Shown one piece after another: positions 56,701-64,000 of a stretch of 64,000 nucleotides of DNA; positions within the stretch are counted from its first letter, which is position 1, and each line of letters opens with the position of its first letter. This stretch comes from Galeruca laticollis (Eukaryota; Arthropoda; Insecta; Coleoptera; Chrysomelidae): NCBI GenBank assembly GCA_963921935.1, contig OY998175.1, positions 225,764,122 through 225,828,121 of the forward strand, read 5' to 3'. The notes beneath the pieces were generated by a model. The model ran no database searches and was not told the DNA's origin. It saw only the letters and a list, made by a program, of their open reading frames with translations. A program made the translations under genes and the position numbers.

Positions 56701-59700
56701 TGTCATATTTGCGGCATTGTCTGTCACAAAAGATTTTACAGTACACTTGTATTTTAATTCACATGAAGAAATCAGGTCACAAACTATTGGAGTTAAATAT
56801 TCTGAAGTATGTGGATTTCCTGATGTGTCTATAGTTTCGTATAGGAGGGCTTGTCCATCTTCAGTGGTTATCGTTGCACATATCACTGGTTAGTTGTGCA
56901 CATTTGACCACCCATCAATTGACATATTTACAAACTGTCCTCACAGGGAGGAGAAACATTTTTCTTTTTCCTCTTCATAGATTTCGTCCAAAAGACTTGT
57001 TGCTACCGTTTTTCTCGAGGGCGGTGTATAACCAGGCCTTAATAACTGAATGGCTTTTTTCACCACTAAATTCTCAATACATCTGAAGCTCGAATTAGTA
57101 GCAAAAATAGCCTTTGCTATTTGTTTGTCAATTTTATTTTTTTCAGCAGTTGAAGTCCGCATTACAAAACCACTCATGGTAGGCTGAGTTTCGATTGCTT
57201 TCTTTTTTTGGACTGGCTCAAAAGTTGTTGGACATGTTTGTACTTTCGGTGGAGTTTTTCTCACATATGAACGATTCGTCATGAGTGAACTACAACGCGA
57301 GGCAGATGATGTGCTAGCAAAACTGTCAAGCGACATTCGACTCTCTGGAAAGAGATAAAATATAATTGAAAATTGAAATTGATTAATTGATGATATATTG
57401 ATATAGTATTGAATTATTGATTTTAAAATAAAGTGAAAATGTTCAATAGAGATGTAAAAGCAAATTTATTTTTTTAAGTTGAAAAAAAATTAAAAATTAA
57501 GTAAGTATAGAAGAGTAAAGATAATCTATAATTAACCTGGGAAAGGTCGCGTTAAAAAAGTTACATTAAAGGCCACACGTTAGATTTCACCTAACATTTA
57601 AAAACATTCCTATATTCCTAAAATCTATATTCTAAAATATCTATAAATGAATACTTAAAAATTATATTATCTTTGTTAAAAATAATATCTATCAAAAATT
57701 TTTTAAAAGTATCTCAAAAATGTATCTTCTTCTTCTCATTGACTTTAAGACCTTAAGGTCCATAGTCTCCCTATTGGGATTCCTACCCTCATTTTTCCGG
57801 CAGCGGTGGACAGCCGCTTGGCCAACCCTACTGCTTTAAATCAGTAGGGAATTTGGGAATCCGGTGATTTAGTTCCTGCTCCGAAGTCTGTCCTTTGCTT
57901 CTTCTTCTATCCTTTTCCATTCCTTCCGGTCTTTTGCTTTGTTCTTCCAGTCATTTATTGCAATTTCTTTAAGATCTTCTTCTACACCATCCAACCATCT
58001 AGTTTTCGGTCGTCCCCTTGCTCTTCATTCTTGTCTTTTAGTTTCCTGTATTTTCTTGATCCACCTTTCATTACCTAGATGCTGTACATGTCCTGCCCAC
58101 CTTAATCGTTTACTTCTTATTTCATTTGTTATTATTATTATTTTTTTTAAATAGGTTAATGGCTTTGGCTGAGGCCAATTAGCCAGACTATGTAGGTGTC
58201 TAATTATTTTATTTAAAATTTGTTTAATTTTTCTGCAGGATTGAGCACAGTAAATATGTTTATTTGTGTTAGTATTTTTTATTCTAATACAGTTTTTTTA
58301 TTTTCTTGTTTATATATATATTTTTTAATAATCATTTTTTTCCATAATTTGCTATTTATTTTTTAAACATCTTTTTTCATAATTTGTTTTATTTTTTATT
58401 TTATTTTTAAGTCATTTTTTTTCTTTTTTCTCATATTTTTTTTATTTACTTTTTTTTTCTTATTTTTTTTTGGATTTTTTCTAATTTAATAATTGTTAGT
58501 AATTACAAATACAATGTTGTGTTTCGCATAATTGCTTACAAATTTTACAATTTAAGTTTGCTGTTTATTATGTGTTGGTACAGTATGTAAAGAGTGTTTA
58601 TACTTTCTGAAAAAATAATACAATTGAGGTCTATTGGAAGGGTTATATTGGCAGTTATTAGTTGATTATATAATTTCCTAATATTTTGGGTATGTAACGG
58701 ACACTCAAGTAGTATGTGTGTCAGTGTACCTATATCTCCACAGGAACAATATGGGTTATCAATCATTTTTAGCCGATGTTTATATACAGGGGTAAGTGCA
58801 TGATTTGCACGCACTCGATTTATTGTAACTATAAAATTTCTGTTCACCTCTTTGTAGAACCAACTTTGTTTGGGGATCCTATCCTGATGTTTTTTAAAGT
58901 TTAATCCGGTTGTAGATTCATTATAGAGTTTTTGCCAGTTTTCTTTAATTTTCTGTTTTTATGGCTTCCTTTGCAAATTTATCAGCTGTTTCGTTACCAG
59001 TTATACCAACATGAGCTTTTATCCATACATATATGACTATTTTGTTATTTGTGTGAATTTCGTGGTATAAGTTCAAAATGTTTGCTTCAATATGATTTAA
59101 TGTTCTCTTTATGTTCATATTTTTTAATCTGTCCACTGCACATTTACTGTCTGTAAATATTACATATCTATTTTTATCTGAATTTAATATGTATTTCATT
59201 GCTTGTAAAATTGCTGTTATTTCCGCTGTATATATAGAAGCCTCCTTTGGTAAAGTATATTTGGAATGATGTTTTTGGTTTATGTGGTAGAACGCGCAGC
59301 CCGTTTGTTCATTTGCTTTTGAACCATCTGTAAATATATATTCGTAATTTGGCCAGTATTTGTTTTTGAATTTATTGAATTTGGTTTGAGTCAGGTATGG
59401 TATTTTGTCTTGAATTTCGAAATAATATGTTGGTATTTTGTGAGCGTAGAGATTTTCAGGTAGGTATGTAAAGTTAGGTAGTTTCCTGTTTGTATGTAAT
59501 TTGTGTTGGTAGCTAGATATTTCCATAAGACTTTCCACTATAACTGGTTTTTTTTTGAGTACCAGTATTTATAGGTGAGGACCTGAACTGTTAATGATTG
59601 TAACCTGTTGAGGTATGATGCTTCCTTTGCTATTATTTTAGTAATAAACATATTACTGAGTAATTGTCTTCTTAGTTTAAGAGGTGGTCTTATTGCTTCC

Positions 59701-62700
59701 GCTTGCATAATATTTATAGGGGTGGATCTGTTATATCCTAGGCATATTCTCAAACATCTGTTGGGTTTCAATTTTGTTTAAGTGTGTTTCAGCTGCTGTT
59801 CCATATAGATGACTTCCATAATCTATAATTGACCTTACCATTGTTTTATAAAAGAGTAATGCCGTATTTGGATCCGCTCCCCACTTTGTATTGCAGAAAG
59901 CTCTTAATATATTCATTGAATTTTCAGTTCTTTTGATTACTTGGTGTATACAGTCTTTCCATAAAAGTTTCTTGTCTAACAGTAATCCAAGGTATTTGAT
60001 GGTATTTTTTATGGGAAAGGTGTATTTACCTAGGGTTATCTGATTTTGAGGACAACTTCTAGTTCTGGAAAAGATACATACTTTGGTCTTGGTTTCTGAT
60101 ATAGACAATTTTAAAATTGGGTCAGGACTGTTTGGCCTTTACCTTTTGTGAGCTCGAGGGTTGGAAAGGTTTGTGGTTGGATTTGTAGCATTAGAATTTG
60201 TTGTTGGAGTTAAATTGATGATATTGGATGGGGTTGGATCGATTGTAGGTTGACTGGAATTTAGGGGGGGGGGGAAAGATTTGGGGCAGTGTATATTCAT
60301 AGTTTGTGAATTTGTCACATTTGAGTTACTGTTTGTAACACTTGCATAAGTATTTCTACCTATCTGTTTGTTTGCATCATGGTAACCTATATTATTTGTT
60401 GACATAGACTCTTTAATTAACTTCTGCCTTTTAAATTCCGGGCACGCTTCTAAGTTACTTGTAAAATGGTCACCCGAACAATTGAAACATTTTGGTGTAA
60501 GCTCAGTATCTTTGCAATCTTTAGTGTTATGAGATTCTCTGCATTTGCCACACCTTGGCTTGCCCTTGCACTGGTTTCCAGTATGCCCGTATCTTAAGCA
60601 GTTAAAACAAAGCAGAACTTTTTGCTTATATGGTTCAACTTCCTTCAGTACCTTATTTATTGTAATATATTTCGGTAAAATTTGTGATTTAAAGTGAATG
60701 ATACATGTTTTAGTTGGAACATATTGTGTACCTTGTTCATCAGTGCATTTCCTATTTAGTCTTTTAACTTGCACTACTTCAAACTTGCAATGCAAGTCAA
60801 ACATTTTTATTTTATTTTTAATATAATCTTCCGAGAATTCCGTTGAAATATCCCTGACCACGCCCTGTCTAATAACCATAAATTTAGGTATGTATATCCC
60901 CAAATTGTTTTTAATAAAAATTTGATCATTTTTCCTGGATAATAGATAGTTAGCTGATTTGTAATCTTTAAACTTAATTCTTATTCTATTTCTGCCAATT
61001 GAGTCGATGCTAGAAATTTTATCATCAATTTCTGGGAAATTAGATAATATAATGTCTCCTATTCTTAGCACATTTAACCTACCTTTGAATAAATTTGAAT
61101 TGTTTTCTAAATAAACATGAAAAGGCCCTAAATCATTTTGTTGATATAAATAATCTACCTTATGTTTTGCGACCTCTTTTTCAGAAGTATTAATTGAGGT
61201 AATTACTGTTTTACTTTTTTGAGTATTTGTTTGGATTATTTCAGAATGTTTATTTATGATACTTATCTGGTCTTTTTTCTCGTATCCTAAAAATTCGTCT
61301 ACCGGGAAGTTTGTAGTTTCTGCATTTATTAATTCCATATCAATATCTTTATTTTCTGGGGGCCTGCCCCCGCTGGTCTCACTCATAGATTATATTTTAT
61401 TTTTCACTTAATCAGATAAATAAATTTCACAAATCACTTAATATATTTTGATTGTAAAAAGTTTTTGTTTAGACTATAGAGATAACACCGATTTTGCTAA
61501 TTAGCTTTTAATTACGGTACGTCCGCCCTCTAGGAAGGTCCGAAACAAACTGTTGTTATTATTGGGCTATTGAATTTTTGATTAACTTTGTGGTTTCTTA
61601 ATATTCCCCATACTCCACTTTCTTCAATTGGGCCGTATATTCTCCGTAGTATTTTCCTTTCCCAGGTTTCTAATGTGTTTTCCTCTTTTTTTGTTAAATG
61701 CCAGGTTTCTGTGGCATAAAGTACGACTGGTCTAATTACTATCTTGTATATTTTAATTTTTGTGTTTGTAGACAATATTTTTGATTTAAATGTGTCGTTT
61801 AGTGCATAGAAATATTTGTTACCCTGTTGTATTCTGTTATTTATCAAAAATGTATCTACTTATAATATAATACGTATATATTTAAAAAATATTTGAAAAT
61901 ATCTCAGAATATATAATTAAAAATTACACTATGTTACTTAACTTATAATTAATATTTATGTCTCAAAACTTTCACAAAATTATCTCAAAAATAAAATTAT
62001 CGAGTGCTTGGCGATAAAACAAAAAATGTTAGGTAAAATCTAAACACGCGATCATTCCCGGGTTAGTAATAAAAGTCTTTATTAAATATAAATAAAATCA
62101 AATTAATAATTTAATTACCTGTATTCATTCCTCTCTTGATAATTACAAATATCGTGGTGTGCTTTAAGTCTTTGGACTAACCCTTGAATATATTTCTTGC
62201 ACTTTCTACAAATAGCCCTACACCCCAATTTATTTGGATTTGTTTTCTTAATGTAGACCTGCCATATTGGGTCCTCTTTTCTTCCACTCATTTTACTTTA
62301 TTTATATGTTTTCACTTCACCTAACTAACCTAACTAGCGAAACGCGTGAAATTGTTGGGGAACGTCAATTAATGGGTTGAGAAGGAAAACATCCGACGCC
62401 TGAAAGGGCAAAAGGATTTAGAAAAGAAGAAGAAGGAAAACAAGCCTCGACAGGAATATTCTTGCAAAAAGCACAACAAACGCGTTCGTGCCTCACTGGG
62501 CAGTACTCGGCACTGTATAGGACAGAAGGAAAACAAATCGCGACAAGACTTTTTTGCAAGAAGTGCGACAAATGCGTTGTCATAAGTTTTTGAGCCGCAA
62601 ATTGTATTATAATTTTTAGACTTATACATTAAAATAATCAACAATAATTTCAAAGAATCAAAATGTTCAAATCCAAAAAATCAAATAAACCGTGATTTAA

Positions 62701-63835
62701 AAAAAAATCAATGGTTTTTGATTTTTTTGATAAAAATCAGATTTTGCCCAACCCTGCTTTTCTGAGCCCCCTATACAACATATCAGCTTTCTCGGCTCAT
62801 TTGCCACTGGACTACAATAACATATTCATTTTTGAAGTTATAATCTTTTATTTTTTCCAATAATTCTCCTTTTATTAGGACTTTTACAGGAATTTCTATA
62901 TTTTTTGCATGAGTTTTAAGATTTCTTCGTTAAAGGATTTGGAATCAGCATGGTATGAAACCTGTATAAAAAACTTAATATTTTGAGGTTGAGATTCGAC
63001 ATTTAAAATATTTACAATTATTAATGAAACACCCTGTATGCAAAGCTAAAGAAATAGGATGAAATTTCCATAAAAACCACCGCATTCTTGTGATTTAATA
63101 TTTGATGACTTCAATTTAGACTGTGCTCACTATAATTATTGAATTGACTTTAAAAACACTATATATTTTGTCTTTTCAGGTGTTCTGTTGTACGGTCCTC
63201 CAGGTACCGGTAAAACCCTTCTAGCTAGAGCTTGCGCCGCTCAAACCAAATCGACGTTCTTAAAACTAGCCGGTCCTCAACTAGTCCAGATGTTCATCGG
63301 AGACGGGGCTAAGCTCGTAAGAGACGCTTTCGCTCTGGCTAAAGAAAAAGCTCCAGCGATAATATTCATCGACGAATTAGACGCTATCGGTACCAAAAGA
63401 TTCGATTCCGAAAAAGCAGGAGATAGGGAAGTGCAAAGAACCATGTTGGAACTCCTGAATCAACTTGATGGATTCAGTTCTACGTCTGATATTAAAGTCA
63501 TCGCTGCTACTAACCGTGTAGATATCCTCGACCCTGCACTACTCAGATCTGGTAGATTAGACCGGAAAATCGAATTCCCGCATCCCAACGAAGAGGCGAG
63601 AGCGAGGATCATGCAGATCCATTCGAGGAAGATGACTGTGAATCCCGATGTGAATTTCGAGGAATTAGCTAGATCAACTGACGATTTTAATGGGGCTCAA
63701 TGTAAGGCGGTTTGTGTGGAGGCTGGTATGATTGCGTTGCGTAGGAACGCTGTAGCGGTTACACACGAGGATTACATGGACGCTATTATGGAAGTGCAAG
63801 CTAAGAAGAAGGCCAATCTTAATTATTATGCTTAA
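53800..63835 (+). CDS. Rpt5: Rpt5 / PSMC3, 26S proteasome regulatory ATPase subunit 6A
   Basis: Exons: 53800-54175, 54236-54487 and 63180-63835, giving 427 residues, the usual family length. Rpt5 is one of six AAA ATPases of the 19S base that unfold substrates and gate the 20S core. Seen in order: an N-terminal coiled coil (ARGs and heptads around [20 protein letters not shown]), an OB-fold domain, Walker A GPPGTGKT, Walker [12 protein letters not shown], the second region of homology ([20 protein letters not shown], with both Arg fingers), a helical lid, and the C-terminal HbYX motif YYA that docks into the 20S ring. Intron 1 is 60 bp; intron 2 is 8,692 bp and full of transposons. No lesions. 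Confidence 0.97.
54500..55532. repeat. Palindromic satellite-like repeat in Rpt5 intron 2
   Basis: A unit of about 165 bp, marked by GAGATATC and GAGAAAGTGAAAAATTGA followed by GATCGAGATTTGTTTTTTC, occurs near 54600, 54772, 55048 and 55213. It then turns into reverse orientation near 55395 (CACTCAATTTTTCACTTTCG). The turning point at 55297-55356 is a perfect-looking hairpin (AGTGTATGAAATCAAACTTG against its complement). The reversed arm is cut at 55540 by a hAT insertion and appears to continue at 62765. Confidence 0.7.
55765..57336 (-). pseudogene. hAT transposase body (broken)
   Basis: Frames in order are 57336-56941 ([19 protein letters not shown], ending [14 protein letters not shown]), 56886-56650 (FVTDNAANM with a catalytic Asp), a shifted stretch about 56640-56320 ([18 protein letters not shown], then a [14 protein letters not shown] block), and 56316-55765. 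The last ends in the hAT dimerisation domain ([35 protein letters not shown]). At least three frameshifts or stops separate these pieces. The N-terminal BED finger is encoded far upstream at 62119-62291. Confidence 0.85.
57337..57719. other. hAT intron, no further feature
   Basis: AT-rich intron between the hAT transposase body and the 3' end of the inserted RTE-like LINE. I see nothing else in it. Confidence 0.4.
57720..58136 (-). mobile_element. RTE-like LINE 3' end (second part)
   Basis: On the minus strand from 58125 it encodes [20 protein letters not shown], one TGA, then [20 protein letters not shown] and a tail ending at about 57880. This is the usual C-terminus of RTE-type ORF2. It directly continues the fragment at 61564-61847 once the intervening LINE and one copy of its target duplication are removed. 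The 3' untranslated part reaches about 57720. Confidence 0.82.
58545..60108 (-). pseudogene. I-group LINE ORF2 remnant: RT thumb, RNase H, zinc finger
   Basis: It begins just after the ORF1 stop with [18 protein letters not shown], a piece that normally follows the RT catalytic blocks. It continues with [17 protein letters not shown] and [10 protein letters not shown], shifts frame near 59740 and near 59540, and encodes RNase H ([56 protein letters not shown]). After another break comes a CCHC finger ([19 protein letters not shown]). No RT active site remains. Confidence 0.85.
60139..61386 (-). CDS. I-group LINE ORF1 (Gag-like, intact)
   Basis: An open frame of 415 codons starts [20 protein letters not shown] at 61386. 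The middle holds an RRM-like region ([27 protein letters not shown]). Near the C-terminus are three consecutive Cys/His knuckles ([27 protein letters not shown] and [16 protein letters not shown]), followed by a Thr/Asn/Ser-rich tail. It is uninterrupted, although the rest of the element is not. The product would bind LINE RNA. Confidence 0.82.
   Translation of the reverse strand: MSETSGGRPPENKDIDMELINAETTNFPVDEFLGYEKKDQISIINKHSEIIQTNTQKSKTVITSINTSEKEVAKHKVDYLYQQNDLGPFHVYLENNSNLFKGRLNVLRIGDIILSNFPEIDDKISSIDSIGRNRIRIKFKDYKSANYLLSRKNDQIFIKNNLGIYIPKFMVIRQGVVRDISTEFSEDYIKNKIKMFDLHCKFEVVQVKRLNRKCTDEQGTQYVPTKTCIIHFKSQILPKYITINKVLKEVEPYKQKVLLCFNCLRYGHTGNQCKGKPRCGKCRESHNTKDCKDTELTPKCFNCSGDHFTSNLEACPEFKRQKLIKESMSTNNIGYHDANKQIGRNTYASVTNSNSNVTNSQTMNIHCPKSFPPPLNSSQPTIDPTPSNIINLTPTTNSNATNPTTNLSNPRAHKR
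61564..61847 (-). mobile_element. RTE-like LINE 3' end (first part)
   Basis: Minus-strand frame from 61847: [20 protein letters not shown], then [20 protein letters not shown] and [20 protein letters not shown]. This is the region after the RT of an RTE-type LINE. It is 5' truncated here. The reading frame passes without shift into 58125 when the insert 58137-61563 is removed. The stretch 61848-62118 beyond it is AT-rich hAT intron with nothing recognised. Confidence 0.82.
62119..62291 (-). CDS. hAT BED zinc finger exon
   Basis: An ATG at 62291 opens [20 protein letters not shown], followed by [26 protein letters not shown], the Cys/His pattern of a BED finger that binds the transposon ends. 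The exon stops at a GTAAT donor (62118). The acceptor is near 57345, but phases do not match exactly, indicating an indel. About 58 residues are encoded. Confidence 0.78.
62292..62756. other. hAT 5' terminal region
   Basis: Upstream region of the hAT gene up to the right inverted repeat. Two stretches near 62395-62460 and 62520-62585 are diverged copies of each other (GAAGGAAAACA, GACAGGAATATTCTTGCAA or GACAAGACTTTTTTGCAA, then GCGACAA or GCACAACAA), a subterminal repeat of the kind hAT transposases bind. Confidence 0.55.
62765..63179. other. End of Rpt5 intron 2
   Basis: The first bases (AGCCCCCTATACAACATAT) complete the palindromic repeat that the hAT element split. The rest is ordinary AT-rich intron ending in the acceptor TTTTCAG before 63180. 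Confidence 0.7.
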
Positions 63836-64000
63836 TATCTAGTTTTTTTTTTAAAATAAATTTATGATTAAATGATGGATGTTTATTTTATTGTTTTCCA
63901 GTGATGATTGATTGCTTTTTGAGTCAATTATTGGTTTTTGGGGTTCGAATTAGGGGGATTTTTACGTTTTTGCATTTTTATGATGGGATTTAAACCATTT
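63836..64000 (+). terminator. Rpt5 3' untranslated region with poly(A) signal
   Basis: AATAAA at 63855-63860 lies 20 bases after the stop codon, so the 3' untranslated region is probably very short. Nothing else is visible to the window end. Confidence 0.75.

Larger units (their letters stand above)
58137..61552 (-). mobile_element. I-group LINE with internal deletion
   Basis: The minus strand carries a 5' region, ORF1 (61386-60139), the RT thumb (60108-59538), RNase H (59538-58945), a C-terminal zinc finger (58847-58545) and a T-rich 3' part ending in a T-run on the plus strand at about 58141-58148 (its A-tail). The 11-bp duplication TTGTTATTATT flanks it (58126-58136 and 61553-61563). The endonuclease and catalytic RT blocks are absent. 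It could only move with help from a complete relative. Confidence 0.85.
55541..62756 (-). mobile_element. hAT DNA transposon (7.2 kb, itself carrying LINEs)
   Basis: The ends read CGGGGTTGGGC (left) and, reversed, CAGGGTTGGGCA (right), the CAGGG-type terminus common in hAT elements; the left end has an A-to-G change. The 8-bp duplication CTTTTCTG flanks it (55533-55540 and 62757-62764). The coding strand is minus: a BED zinc finger exon at 62291-62119, a large intron, then the transposase body at 57336-55765. The intron contains an RTE-like LINE split by an I-group LINE. The element lies in Rpt5 intron 2 in the opposite orientation to Rpt5. Confidence 0.9.

Overview
The window is AT-rich nuclear DNA from an animal, most likely an insect with a large, transposon-rich genome. 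A beetle is a reasonable guess from the mix of elements, but the sequence does not prove it. Four conserved, intron-containing host genes are present. ERMP1 (an ER M28-type metallopeptidase) lies on the minus strand: exons 1-3 at 45062-46102 and exon 4 at 5583-5882, with the rest of the gene beyond the left edge. PTPMT1 (mitochondrial dual-specificity phosphatase, minus, 51009-51897) and SDHD (membrane anchor of respiratory complex II, minus, 52639-53250) follow. Rpt5/PSMC3 (an AAA ATPase of the 26S proteasome, plus, 53800-63835) starts head-to-head with SDHD, 549 bp away. For every host gene I checked that exon junctions join in frame with GT...AG introns. Almost everything else is mobile DNA.

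ERMP1 intron 3 (5883-45061) is about 39 kb and is a stack of nested transposons. From left to right it holds: a miniature LTR retrotransposon (TRIM-like) with a tRNA-Ser-type primer site, split by a Ty3/gypsy element; a mariner-superfamily element with unusually long D-to-E spacing; a gypsy pol fragment whose second half reappears 13 kb downstream; a P-element (THAP transposase) with a Penelope-like element in its intron; an almost complete I-group LINE with an RNase H domain; the 3' end of another RNase H-bearing LINE; a Tc1 transposase split by a terminal-inverted-repeat (TIR) transposon that I cannot place in a family; a deleted mariner; a CR1-like LINE split by an RTE-like LINE; and a second RTE-like LINE. 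The intron after ERMP1 exon 4 (1-5582) carries another RTE-like fragment and a second long-spacing mariner-superfamily element that itself holds a Penelope fragment.

Rpt5 intron 2 (54488-63179) is 8.7 kb long. It contains a palindromic satellite-like repeat, into which a 7.2-kb hAT transposon inserted. The hAT intron holds an RTE-like LINE that was later split by an internally deleted I-group LINE.

Many of these nestings can be read directly from target-site duplications, from reading frames that become continuous when the insert is removed, or from second copies of the site without the insert. The region is therefore a legible record of insertion order. The best candidate for something undescribed is the 2.6-kb TIR element at 29826-32460 with its unfamiliar D-D-E protein. 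Host genes look functional. Nearly all transposon genes carry stops, frameshifts or lost catalytic blocks.
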